Source: Tolypeutes matacus (taxonomy: Eukaryota; Chordata; Mammalia; Cingulata; Chlamyphoridae). From it: a DNA stretch of 64,000 nt. Made by a program: the position numbers and the translations under genes. The stretch covers positions 672,474 through 736,473 of the forward strand of contig JAKSZT010039123.1 in NCBI GenBank assembly GCA_026826555.1, in the 5' to 3' direction. This document shows positions 48,945 through 59,544 of the stretch, one piece after another. The stretch's first letter is position 1. Each line of letters starts with the position of its first letter. Under the pieces are notes generated by a model, which worked only from the letters and a program-made list of their open reading frames with translations, ran no database searches and had not been told where the DNA came from.

Positions 48945-49391
48945 TAAGGTCATTTGGAGCTTTATGTACCCCAGAAAAACGTTCTTAAATTTAATCCATT
49001 CCTGTGGGTGTGAACCCATTGTAAGTAGGGCCTTTGGATGAGGTTACTTCAGCTAAGGCATGGTCCACTTCAATCAGGATGGACCTTAATCTTATTATAG
49101 GAGTCCTTTATAAGAGCAGTGAGATTTAGATAGAAAGACAAAGTCACAGGAGTAGCAGCCAGAAAGGCAAGGAGAGGCCGCCATGTGCATTGCCAGAAAG
49201 TGACAGAAAAGCTAAGGACCAGGATCTGTGGCAGCCAGCCCCAGAAAGCCACAATTTGTGGAGAAAGCATTGCTTTGATGATGCCTTGATTTGGACTTTT
49301 CTTAATCTCAAAACCGTGAGCCAATAAATTCCCATTGGCTAAGCCAATCCATTGCATGGCATTTGCCTGAGCAGTCAAAGAAACGAACACA
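48945..49391 (+). mobile_element. solo LTR, ERV-derived
   Basis: The block 'gagctttatgtaccccagaaaa' near the start, 'gtaagtagggcctttggatgaggttac', a 'ccaataaattcccattgg' poly(A) region and an end '...aaacgaacaca' form a typical LTR layout. Flanking 5-mers ctacc (48940-48944) and ctact (49392-49396) differ at one base, a likely aged TSD. The 5' end is not the canonical TG. Confidence 0.6.
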
Positions 49392-49399
49392 CTACTGAA

Positions 49400-50830
49400 G
49401 CAGTTTGAAATTTTATATGAATCCCCAAAAGAGAAAGATTATCTATTCCTGTGGGTGTTTAAAGCAAAATGGTTGCATGAATATTTTGGCAAAGATTGAG
49501 ATTCCTACAGAAGTTTCTGCAGTTTCTGCATATACAGTTTTTAAAACAAGATTTAAATTTCAGAATCACATCATTGGAAATACCTGCTAGCTATGGTCAC
49601 CACTCTTCTCAAAGTCAGCTGGCTTGCAAGTTATTTTCTTTCAAAGCTTAAGCACTGAGCTTTTCATCTATGATTTTACAGTTCAAAATCAGATTTGGGG
49701 TTTACTACTGATATAAGGAGATAATCTTTCCTGATAACCAAGGTCAGTAAATGAGTTGGATTAAGCATAGAAAGTCTAAGAAAATATTAATAGCACAGGA
49801 AAAGCAGAAGTTGAGAATTTTGATCAAGGTCTAGAAAGAAGACTGAGGACTTTAATTAGTATAGGAGGAGTTATATATGCAGAAGATATGAATGAAGTGA
49901 GAGGAAGAGTGAGGTCTCTTTCTCACAGGTACTAAATTTAGGTGCTTATTCATTTTGCTTGCTTTCTTGCAGCAAGAAATTCCCTATCTCCCAGAGGATG
50001 CAGAAACAGAAGAGAGAAGACAATGAGAAGAAAAAAGAAACCAACTTAGAAAGCTTCCCCTAGTTTCTCCCTAACCAATCTGGCACAGCTCTTGCTCCAG
50101 CTAGCAGCTTAAACTCCCTCCAACCTGCTGAAGTCTAACTTAAGTAGAAGGTGAGGGAAAGCAATTGGTCAGAGTTAAGGCCCTGATTGGCTGAAGCCAA
50201 TGAGCTTCTGGGGTCCACTAAACCAGATTCAAAGCAGCTACTGAGGGCTGGTGCTGCTTTTTTTAAATTGGTGCTGCTTTTTTAAATACACTGTGGTTAA
50301 CGTGTATTCATCGTTAACCACAGTGCAATAATTCACCCTCCAGCATCTATTTCAGGATTCTTAAGGAAAAATAATCGCAACTCTCAGAAATGGACTAGAA
50401 TCTAAAACTGGATAGGAAAGGGGAAAAAAACTTAAAAAAATTGTAAAATATACTTCACTCCATATGAAAAACAATAAATATTTCCTTCCTTAAATAGTAT
50501 AGAGGAAGGTCCAAGTCATATCACTTTCCCTGTGAGCAGAAGCCACTACTACTCTCTTTGGGTCTCTCTTACTAGACCTGTCTCCCTCCAGAAGTATGTT
50601 AGGGTAAAACAAGACGGTGAAATTAGTGGCCATTCAGTTACTTCATGGTCTCAAATGTCCTTCTGGGTGTCAGCACTTGATGTCAAAGCTCATGCCTCTT
50701 GGCTTCTCACTTCTAAGAATTTTTCTCATCAATCTATCCTTTGAGTTTGCCATATGAGGACAACTGTAGTGCAATTATCATTCTTACCCTACCAACACAA
50801 CTTAGTGAGAAGGGTGCTTATGCTGTTAGG
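49400..50830. other. no feature recognised
   Basis: Mostly unique. A short inverted repeat, gttaacgtgtattcatcgttaac, occurs near 50294-50325 within a duplicated 'ggtgctgcttttttaaat' segment. No gene called. Confidence 0.35.
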
Positions 50831-50839
50831 AGAATATTC

Positions 50840-51150
50840 ACCAGTTTATTAATCTCACCAGCAGCTGGCATCACCTGAGATGCATTAGAAATGCAAATTC
50901 TTAGGCCCCACCCAAGCACTTCTAAATCAGAAACTTTGAATTTGAAACTGCTGGGATGGGTACCAGCAATCTGTCTTTTAAAAAGCCATCCAGGTGATTC
51001 CAATGCATGAAAATTTTGAGAGCCACTGCTTTAAACAAATTCAGTCAGAATCTCTAGGAGTGGGTATTGCTTTTGTGAAGGTATTACATTTGTAAAGTTC
51101 TCCACGTGATTTCAGTGTGCAGCCAAAAGTGAGAACTGCTGCCTTAATTA
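50840..51150 (+). mobile_element. MER5-type hAT (Charlie) MITE
   Basis: 'ctggcatcacctgagatgcattagaaatgcaaattcttaggcccc' (read in parts), 'tcagaaactttgaatttg', 'cagcaatctgtcttttaa' and 'gagagccactgctt' are the MER5A order. A second, shorter terminal block follows at 51040-51145. Non-autonomous DNA transposon remnant. Confidence 0.8.
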
Positions 51151-51269
51151 TTTACAGACTCAATTACCATGTCTGTGCAAATTGAAGATGATTCCATAAT
51201 CTTTAACTCTAGTCCAGACCTCCCTCATTACCCTCAGACTAATTTCCAGCTAGCTCTGTATAACCAGAG

Positions 51270-51440
51270 TCAATATTTACAGAGAACTGATTATGTAGGG
51301 CCAAGTGCTAAGTGATTTACAATTCAGCATCTCATTGAATCCCTTGAGGTAGCTATTTCCATACCCCTTTTACAGAAGAGGAATGGATGCTTTTAGATAT
51401 TAAATTACTTCCTCAAAATAAAACATGTAATAAGCAGTCA
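51270..51440 (+). repeat. MIR SINE fragment
   Basis: Contains 'gccaagtgctaagtgattta', 'atctcattgaatccc', 'gaggtagctatttccata' and 'ttttacagaagaggaa', the MIR core in order. Confidence 0.65.
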
Positions 51441-51449
51441 AACTCATAT

Positions 51450-52820
51450 AAGAACATGATTTGCTTAGTGATCACTACACTCTCTTATAGCCTATGCCAT
51501 TTTCAGCAGTTTATTACTAAACAGAATCAGATACCTTGAAAGGTGATATGGCCTAGGGATAGGTACAGATTCAGAATTAGAGACTTTGGGAAGTTATAAG
51601 GAGAGCTAGGATTCACATGAAATATAGGAAATCCTGGTAGGAGGGTGTCATAGACCATTAGCATTATGTGTACTTCAACCCTGAAATGGCACCTGAGTGG
51701 TGCTATAAAGTCTACTGCAAGAGAAAGTTGGTACTGATCAGTCTTGAGGAGTATTGGGGTATGGTTGAAGGGAGCAAACCCTCAAACTTTTCCAATTGTA
51801 GTATGGACTCTCCCATTGTTGCTGCCAGGCTTATAATCATAGCTCTTCTTGTTTTAAGAAATCATGAAACATATAATAAAAGTAAACATAATTATAAAAT
51901 GCAAGCAATGTTAAGGCCAAATAAATAAATAATGTGATACAATGTAACCAGATATTATAGCAAAAATGCATTCACCTTCCCAATTTTGGTTCTTGTTTTT
52001 CATTCAGACATGTGTAAATCATTGAGACAAAACCATTAGAACTAATATATGAGATAAATTTGGAAAATAAAATTAAATGTTCACTTAAAAATGTATTTGT
52101 CTTTATTGATTAATGTTCTAGCAATGGAAACCTCAGGGAAGAATTTATGTAGGGAGATAGAAGTAATAGATCTTCATGACAGATGGCCAAAGACTTCAAG
52201 TGATCAATGTATCTGTTTTTGAACCCCCACCTTAAGAGACTTATAAAACTGATCCAACTCTAAGGCATTACACTGCTGTTTGGAAAATTTTGCTGCATTT
52301 TCTGAAACAAAGAAACACGTTTGTGAAGAATCACTTAAATTCATTAGTTGGTATTGTGGCTGGTTCTTGATGGCACAAAATGAAATTTTTTCCTTGTAGG
52401 ATGTCAGTAAGGGTACAGGATTCTTGTGAAAGCTAACTTATATAAACAGGGCTGTGAGATTGAAACAGGACTTGTGTATCAATACTTACCAGCATGCATA
52501 CATGTTCGCACATACAAATACACCTGTACACATGTGCCTTACATTTGCCTTTGTATGTAGATGGCTCATCCAAAGCTTGGACCTAGGGAATTGAAGTCTT
52601 AATTCCATAGTCCCCACCAACATGATAACTTCTGAGTTGCAATGCCTGCAGGCAATCGCAGACTTCCACTACTACTTAAAGTTCATCCACTCATTGACTA
52701 TACCATCTCTTACTTTCATACTTAAACTTTCTTGAACTGACCAATATGCCCCTGGCTGCTTTGAGTGGCAGATTTCCATTTATGAAAAGACTATTAAACT
52801 GATGAAAACAGGTTGGAGTT
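51450..52820. other. no feature recognised
   Basis: AT-rich, apparently unique sequence. An 86-codon open stretch at 51668-51928 has no recognisable domain. Confidence 0.35.
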
Positions 52821-52824
52821 TAAA

Positions 52825-53520
52825 ACCATCATTATTTCATTTTCTTATTAATTTTATTTGGTTATTTTGTTGGCTTCATTTCTTTTTAAAGATTTATTTA
52901 TTTCTCTATTTATCCCCCCCACACCCCCCATTGCTTTTTGTGCTCTCTGTCTGCTCTCTGTGTGTTCTTCTGTGTCTGCTTGTCCTCTCTCCAGGCAGCA
53001 CCAGGAACTGATCCTGGGACCTTCTGGAATAGAGAGAGGTGCTCAATCCCTTGTGCCACCTCAGCTCCCTGGTCTGCTAGGTCTCCCACTGTGTCTCCTC
53101 CGTGTCCCTTTTTGTTGCATCATCTTGCTGCTTCAGCTCTCCATGTGGGCCAGCACTCCTGAGTGGGCCAGCACTCTGCGTGGGCCAGCTTGCCTTTCAC
53201 AAGGAGGCCCCGGGAAGCGAACCCTAGACCTCCCATATGGTAGATGGGAGCCCAATCATTTGAACTACATCCGCTTCCCTGTTGGCTTCATTTTTGAAGA
53301 AGTTTTGGATCACAGAAGAATTACAACTATGTCAGGGGAGGATCATTGGTGTGGGGTGTCAATGGTGGGGGATACATGGAAGGGGGCTCATCTGGGGCAT
53401 ATTTATAAGGCATATAAATGTGTCCAAGTGTTAATGGGGCATTGTCACAGTGGGTGGAGATTCACACAATAACCGAAAGAATATTGAATTCCCATCCTGG
53501 GGAGCTCTGCCACATTCTCT
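52825..53520 (+). mobile_element. L1 3' UTR module 2, 5' portion, split by SINE
   Basis: 52825-52882 and 53281-53520 match 20819-21110: 'tcattttcttattaatt', 'gttttggatcacagaag', 'gggcattgtcac..gtgg' and 'cccatcctggggagctctgccacattctct'. Homology stops near 53520, well before the L1 3' end. Confidence 0.75.
52883..53279 (-). mobile_element. DAS-type SINE (long form), minus strand
   Basis: On the minus strand the head GGGAAGCGGATGTAGTTCAA (right end) is followed by a CTAGGGTTCGCTTCCC region, a long middle with repeated 'gcgtgggccagc'-like units, and an A-rich (AAATA) tail. TSD tgttggcttcattt at 52869-52882 and 53280-53293. Confidence 0.85.
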
Positions 53521-53769
53521 TCATTCAGCATATTCCCTTCTCCACCATGTCCAACACCAAATTCTTTTCTGCAAATTGAGTAGTTTGCTCAGTGTGGTTA
53601 CTCATCTTCCTAATCCAGTTGTACGTGTCCTTCCACACTCATTTAGCCTTCTTTTTTGGTGATATTTGAGTCATTCTGGCATTGGTACTATAATCATTCT
53701 CATTTTATTATCTAAACTCTTAGAAAATATGGTCACAATAATCGCTATATTAAAATTAAAGTAGCACTG

Positions 53770-54126
53770 GGAAGCGGATGTGGCTCAACCAATTGGGTGC
53801 CTGCCTACCACATGGGAGGTCACAGGTTTGGGTCCTGGTGCCTCCTAAAAGAAGATGAACAGATGCCACCCCTGCCACAATGAGCTAGATGCTGCCCCCA
53901 CTGCAACAAGCAGATGCCACAAGCCAGCAGACGCCACAGCCCATGGGGAGTGGATGTGGCTCATGACATTGGGCACTCACCTCTCATGTGGGAGGATCTG
54001 GGTTCAGTTCCTGGTGCATCTGGAGAAGGCAAGCAAACAATAAGCAGACAAAGGAGAGAACCATTGGGGGGGTGGGAGGTGATAAATAAAGAAAAATAAA
54101 ATAAATATATCTTCAAAAATTTTTTA
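53770..54126 (+). mobile_element. DAS-type SINE, dimeric form
   Basis: Head GGAAGCGGATGTGGCTCAAC, then 'gcagatgcca'-type repeats, then a second head-like monomer from ~53944 (GGGGAGTGGATGTGGCTCA) with B box GGTTCAGTTCC, and an A-rich tail. TSD aaagtagcactg at 53758-53769 and 54127-54138. Confidence 0.9.
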
Positions 54127-56111
54127 AAAGTAGCACTGTCTCCATAAAATGCACAACAGTTAATCGCTGGCAAAGTCAAAGACTCTATTGATGTTAACAA
54201 TTACAACAGACTTAAGTGGTACATTAGGTTCCATTCACCAACGCTAGCAATCAGGGAAGGAAACAGAAATGTCAATGATGGAACGTAGCTATATATCTAT
54301 GCTATATCAAAACAAGGTAGGATAGTGATACAGAAAAAATGGAAGCGGACAGGGGAAATTAATAGTGGAAATTAATAGTTTTAGAGAAACAAGAGAATAA
54401 CAATATCTAAAGACACACCAACACTTTTATTCTCCCTCCCCCAGATAAAGGTGCTATCAATTTTTAAAAAACTGTCTTTCACTATGTCAAGAGGGTACTC
54501 ATGAACTAAGAAATGTAGCAGATCATCGAAATTTCCAAAACATGCTTACATATACTTATTTTTTTGTTCAAAGACTTTTACAACCATAATATTCTAAGTG
54601 TAACTTCATCCTACATTAAAAAAAAAAAAAATCCATCAGCGTAACAGCCAAAGTATTTTCAATCCTTTCTCCTTCACCCCAAAGAGCTACTGAAAATTAC
54701 CCAGAAGGTATTTGTCATAAGTAATATTGCTTGATTTACAAAATTCTTTCCTAAGAAAAAGTTCAAAAGGTGGTTATATGGATATTCAAACAATATTAGA
54801 AAAAGCTGACATCTTTCACTCATCATTCCTGTATTTAATGAATGACTCTGGCTTGCCCAAATATTATGAAACCACAAGGTGTAAAATGCACCTATTACAT
54901 TTAAAAAGAAGTTAAAGCCATATTTATTTACTAGCACTATTAAACATTACAAAAAACATTCAAGTAGCAAGTAATTATAAAGCAAGCCCTTGCATGGCAA
55001 TCCAAATTTATTGAACTATTGATGCTAAGTTACAAAATCCCACCACTTTAAGGCTTTTAGCTTACATTTGGCCACCTCAAAGTAGTTGTAACATTAGGTT
55101 GGTCAATTTAAATACTACAGCTCCCTGTTGGATAGACACACAATCTTTACACCAGAACGTTAATGCCTACAAAGCAACAAGACATTGTTAAATAAAACAG
55201 CAAGAGTTACTGTAACTTAGGTCTTGTGACCAATTACACACGATTAAAATGACTTCCCACATCCACATCCACAGTACTCTCAACCGAAATTATACATGTG
55301 AAACAATCACTTACAGGCAAAAATACTAACCCTGTATATTTGGTGTTGCAAATACACTTGTGCATGAGCAAGCAAGGGATTCACAGTGAGAATCTCCAAC
55401 TGCAGAAGCCTGAAAATGATTTACAAAAATTGTTGAGTCATTTAAAAACTGTTTGAAAATATATGCTTCTTGTTGTAGATCCCTACTGTACACACAACTA
55501 TAAACATTATTCCCTATGTAAACAAAAGAGGAAACATATAATAAGAGATCTGAAAAGTATGGACATTTCCTTCCCAACAGATATTAAAGGCAATGTCTTT
55601 AATCTAAGACATTTTACTGAAAGAACTATCATATTTTAAAAACAAGATCACTGTCGCCACAGGTTTTTCAAAAATTAAAAAAAGCTATATAGCTGTGTTA
55701 ATCAAAAAGCGCTTATTTTGTACAATACAATGATAATGACCTAAAATTTCTTTTAAAAAATTACAGTAAGTGACAAATATCAAAGAAGTGAAGTTATCTG
55801 GAGTAGTTATATAGGAGACCTTTAGACTTTCTTTTATTAAGCTAACATAGTGGTGCTCTTAGGATTTACATTACTGTACTCTCCCGTACAAATTTTACAG
55901 GGTGTTAAAGTATACAGTACACCATTTTCATAGATGTACAACACTGGTGGATGAAGAATGTGTCTTAAACAGTAATACTGGATGTAGCCTCTGGTTTTAC
56001 CAACTGCATATTCTACTATTATATAAGTAAAAATCTGTCTTGTGATACTGGAAAGTGATTAGAATGTGCAAACTGATGTAGTACCACCACAGGGTAGTCC
56101 ATTTAAGATGC

Positions 56112-56619
56112 TGTATTAGTCAGCCAAAGGGGTGCTAATGTGAAATACCAAAAATGGGTTGGTCTTTATAAAGCGTATTTATTTGGGGTAGAAGTCCACA
56201 AACACCAGGCCATAAAGCATTAAGTTTCTTCTCTCACCACAGTCTATTGCCATGTGTTAGAGCAAGACAGTTGCTGGTGTTTGCCAGGGTTCAGGCTTCT
56301 GGGGTTCCTCTCTTCCCGGGGCTGCATTTCTCTCCGGGCTTAGCTCCTGTTTCCTCCACAAGGTCAGCTGTAGACGATCAGGCAAACGGCTTGCTTCTCT
56401 TCTCCTGGGGCCTTCTTTCCAACATCAAAACTTCTTCTCAAAAGACTGCCTCAACTGTCCCTTGCCTTGCCTTTTATATTCGATTCCCCACACACCAAGG
56501 GGTGGGGCTCAATGCCCTAATCCTAACCTAATCATGCCCAGATTAACAGATCAGTTTACAAGCATGATCCAATTATAGTTTTGGAATTCGTAATTACATC
56601 AAATCGGCCAACTGTTATA
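56112..56619 (-). repeat. 3' LTR of young element
   Basis: Minus sense runs TATAACAGTTGGCC...GACTAATACA; the first T-G has mutated to T-A. AATAAA is at 56183-56178 near the 3' side. Nearly identical to 58243-58750. Confidence 0.9.
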
Positions 56620-56632
56620 CTCCACCCTCTGG
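56620..56632 (-). promoter_or_regulatory. polypurine tract
   Basis: Minus sense AGAGGGTGGAG directly abuts the 3' LTR, the position where plus-strand DNA synthesis is primed in LTR retroelements. Confidence 0.65.
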
Positions 56633-56851
56633 ATTCCAAAAATACATTACAATTCTCACAAAAACTTAAATCAGTAACAATTCAAGTACAAAATCATATC
56701 AAAATCATTTTAAAGAAATACAGTACGTCTTCAGGCAAAATCCCATCTGCTGTAGACCTCTGAAATTTACAAAACCATTGAACTGCTTCCAATATACAAA
56801 TGGAAAGACAAAGGATAAACATTTTCATTACCATAAGGAGAAATTAGGATG

Positions 56852-58198
56852 TTAAACATGAGTCATGGATCCTCTACAGTTCAGTAAACTTGGAGGGCAT
56901 CCTCCATTCGATTTCAAAGTCTGAGAGTCATTCTTAAGATGATGGTTTCTTCTCCTTGGGGCCATATGGGAACCCACCCTTTCCACAGGCTTGTCTAACG
57001 GCCATTTTCTTGGTTCCACCCTCATCAAGCATCTGGGTGTCGACCAAGCTTCAGATCTCACCCTCCAAGAGTGTTGGGGTGATTGCCACACCTTACCCAA
57101 TCTTTGGGTTAGAGTCTTAGCCCCCTTAGTACACTGAGGTGAAGACAACATTCCCCCTAACCTTTGGCATACAGGCTCAACTCTCTCAGAGCAACGAGTT
57201 GACCACCTGGCCTTCCCTAACATTTGGCATACAGGCTCAACCCTCTCAGAGCAATGGGTTGACCACTTGGCCTTCCCTAATCCATGGGGGACAGGTACAC
57301 CCCTCTCAGACCAATGGGGTGTTGACCTTAACCCCCCTAATCTTTGAGGAATGTGCTCCAACCTCCCTGCACCCTGGGGTGGCAAAACTCTTCCCGAACA
57401 TCGGGTGGGGACATTCACCCTCTTCAACTGCTGGGGAAAACTCACCCTCTCTGTATATATGGGTGGGGCTCCTCTCTTGGCCCAAGGAGATGTCTTAATC
57501 CCAGATCTCTGCTTCCACAGTTTTCTTCTTAAAGCTGATTCTCCTTCAGTCTCTCCTTTCCATGCTCTCTTTTGTCCAAGCTGACAGTGGTTTTGTTCAT
57601 ACAGCTCTCTCAAAAACTTTGTTGGTTTAGCATGCAGGAAGCAGGGGTCCAAGCCATCAGATAGTAAGACTTCCCACAAGTCTTTCCGAGATAACTGCAT
57701 CTTCAATTCTGAGTTACGAGTTCCAAATTTAGTAAAGTCTTCAAATAGGGCATTTTCATCTGGGAATTTGATTTCCAGAAACTTGGAAGTTCCAGAATTA
57801 GTTTCTGTTTTCTTTTTGCCCAAAAGTTCAGTCCTTAGTGTATTTCTCTCATCTAGTATTTTTCTATGAGCTGCAAGGAGAAGCCAAGCCACATTCTCCG
57901 AGTTTACCTTGGAAAGTTCTTTAACTAAAGGCTCTGGTTCGTCATTTTCAAATTCTGTCTTCCATCTAACACCAGGAGTTAATCTTGTTAAGTTCTCTGC
58001 AACTTTAAAACATGGATTGCCTTTCCTCCAGTTTCCAATAATAGTTTCATCATTTACTTCCAAGGCATCATAGAAAGTCTCTTTAGCATCCATATTACTA
58101 TCAACAGTTTCTTCAAAGCGATTTAGGCCTTTTTCATCAAGCATTTCACAATTCCTCCAAAAAATATCCTTTACCCATTTATAAAACTGTTCCAACAT
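56852..58198 (-). CDS. gag-like ORF of LTR element, with 20-residue repeats
   Basis: An uninterrupted 448-codon frame opening 23 nt after the primer-binding site. Residues ~1-125 are acidic/helical and resemble the N-terminal part of ERV-L Gag as I recall it (for example NWRKGNPCFKVAENL at ~56-70 and NVAWLLLAAHRKIL at ~101-114). Residues ~126-230 are charged. From ~245 to ~385 the protein is a basic, Trp/Pro/Ser-rich tandem array of 20-residue units. No capsid major homology region, zinc knuckle, protease or polymerase motif is visible. An intact frame in a young element suggests recent selection or recent birth. A structural protein of the particle is a plausible role, but this is an inference. 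Confidence 0.75.
   Translation of the reverse strand: MLEQFYKWVKDIFWRNCEMLDEKGLNRFEETVDSNMDAKETFYDALEVNDETIIGNWRKGNPCFKVAENLTRLTPGVRWKTEFENDEPEPLVKELSKVNSENVAWLLLAAHRKILDERNTLRTELLGKKKTETNSGTSKFLEIKFPDENALFEDFTKFGTRNSELKMQLSRKDLWEVLLSDGLDPCFLHAKPTKFLRELYEQNHCQLGQKRAWKGETEGESALRRKLWKQRSGIKTSPWAKRGAPPIYTERVSFPQQLKRVNVPTRCSGRVLPPQGAGRLEHIPQRLGGLRSTPHWSERGVPVPHGLGKAKWSTHCSERVEPVCQMLGKARWSTRCSERVEPVCQRLGGMLSSPQCTKGAKTLTQRLGKVWQSPQHSWRVRSEAWSTPRCLMRVEPRKWPLDKPVERVGSHMAPRRRNHHLKNDSQTLKSNGGCPPSLLNCRGSMTHV
57041..57460 (-). repeat. 60-bp (20-codon) tandem repeat array
   Basis: The pattern '...ctctcagagcaa.g.gttgacca...cc.taa' recurs every 60 bp, with unit ends at 57100, 57160, 57220, 57280, 57340 and ~57398. 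Units 57161-57220 and 57221-57280 differ at only about 6 of 60 positions; outer units are more diverged. Period 60 keeps the reading frame. Confidence 0.85.
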
Positions 58199-58220
58199 TT
58201 TGGTAATTACAAAAGCAGTA

Positions 58221-58237
58221 CCCCACTCCTGGTACCA
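58221..58237 (-). other. primer-binding site, tRNA-Leu type
   Basis: Minus sense TGGTACCAGGAGTGGGG, starting 5 bp inside the 5' LTR edge. It matches at 15 of 17 positions the complement of the tRNA-Leu 3' end (TGGTGTCAGGAGTGGGG from memory), the primer that gave ERV-L its name. Confidence 0.8.
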
Positions 58238-58242
58238 AATTC

Positions 58243-58750
58243 TGTATTAGTCAGCCAAAGGGGTGCTAATGTGAAATACCAAAAATGGGTTGGTCTTTAT
58301 AAAGCGTATTTATTTGGGGTAGAAGTCCACAAACACCAGGCCATAAAGCATTAAGTTTCTTCTCTCACCACAGTCTATTGCCACGTGTTAGAGCAAGACA
58401 GCTGCTGGCGTTTGCCAGGGTTCAGGCTTCTGGGGTTCCTCTCTTCCCGGGGCTGCGTTTCTCTCCGGGCTTAGCTCCTGTTTCCTCCACAAGGTCAGCT
58501 GTAGACAATCAGGCAAACGGCTTGCTTCTCTTCTCCTGGGGCCTTCTTTCCAACATCAAAACTTCTTTTCAAAAGACTGCCTCAACTGTCCCTTGCCTTG
58601 CCTTTTATATTCGATTCCCCACACACCAAGGGGTGGGGCTCAATGCCCTAATCCTAACCTAATCATGCCCAGATTAACAGATCAGTTTACAAGCATGATC
58701 CAATTATAGTTTTGGAATTCATAATTACATCAAATTGGCCAACTATTACA
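58243..58750 (-). repeat. 5' LTR of young element, with promoter signals
   Basis: Minus sense TGTAATAGTTGGCC...GGCTGACTAATACA. TATAAAAGG-type TATA box at 58609-58603 and AATAAA at 58314-58309, in promoter-then-polyadenylation order ~290 bp apart. Confidence 0.85.
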
Positions 58751-59544
58751 TATATTGATAGGTTTAACAAAGTTGAAATGCTGGCACTGTTGAATTGGGC
58801 AATAGTTCTTCAGCCCTGGCTCAGAGCTTCAATGCATTTGGTATATTAAAGCAGCTGACATGATGTCTTTTGCAGGCCTTTCCTGGCACTGCAGTTTTTC
58901 TTTAATTTGACCTACTAGGTCATAAAAGATCTCACTACATTTATTTTTTTATTTTGCAGAAGATTCTAAGAATCCACAGTTGTTCCATTGTCTTGCTAGA
59001 TTTTGATCTTGTTCCTTTCCTACAACTCTGTTATCCTCCAAGTCACACTTACTACTAACCAGAATCATTGGAACATCATCAGTGTCTTTTACTTGAAGAA
59101 TCTGTTCTCTCAGGTCTTGTAAATCATTAAATGTGGACTGTGCTGATGGAATAAACTAATGCAAAGCCTTGTCCATTTTTCATGTACAAATCCCTCATTG
59201 TTATAATAGCCAAGATTTCAAGCATACACTGTTGTGCATCTATTTCAACTTGCTTTCTATAAGAATCTTCTATTATACGATCATATTTTTCAACAAAAAT
59301 TCCTTGAACAAACTGCACGGTTAGAGCAGACTTTCCAACACCTCTTGAGCCAAGAACAACTAGCTTATACTCACGCATGGTGCGAAGTTGTTGTCAAAAT
59401 CTAGTACCTCCTGCTGTCACTGGTCCGCGCAGCCAGAGACCCTGGTGCTTCATGCCCTCTCCAGGTCACTGCTTGTGCCACCATGGCTGTATTCCTGCTG
59501 CCACTGATGCTCCAGCTGGTTACATGCCTTATACTTATTTTTTT

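Larger units (their letters stand above)
56112..58750 (-). mobile_element. young non-autonomous LTR retrotransposon (ERV-L/MaLR type)
   Basis: Two 508-bp direct LTRs (56112-56619 and 58243-58750) flank 1623 bp. In minus sense: 5' LTR, tRNA-Leu-type primer-binding site (58237-58221), one 448-codon frame (58198-56852), AGAGGGTGGAG polypurine tract (56630-56620), 3' LTR. The LTRs differ at about 10 positions, mostly CpG-type transitions, so insertion is recent relative to other repeats here. There is no room for pol or env, so mobility would need enzymes from another ERV-L. It lies in the 3' UTR of the RAP1B retrocopy. No 5-bp TSD is visible (gatgc left, tatat right). Confidence 0.9.
54566..59529 (-). 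pseudogene. RAP1BP: RAP1B processed pseudogene, interrupted by LTR element
   Basis: Intronless minus-strand copy of a RAP1 small GTPase. The CDS starts at 59378 ([10 protein letters not shown]...). The G1 loop reads GSRGVGKS, switch I is altered (Pro34 and Thr35 changed), about nine residues around the DTAGTEQ switch II region are lost, and later frames are broken (stop in the SSAK segment). [16 protein letters not shown] and a GKA.K-type tail point to RAP1B over RAP1A. A 15-bp TSD, tatacttattttttt, at 54551-54565 and 59530-59544 bounds the retrocopy; the left segment 54566-56111 is then its long 3' UTR. The parent controls adhesion as a membrane-bound GTP switch; this copy is dead. Gene symbol is descriptive. 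Confidence 0.85.

Noticed and set aside
57139..57584. Plus-strand open stretches opposite the 448-codon ORF
   Set aside because: The 60-bp repeat keeps several frames open at once; these are shadows of the repeat array.
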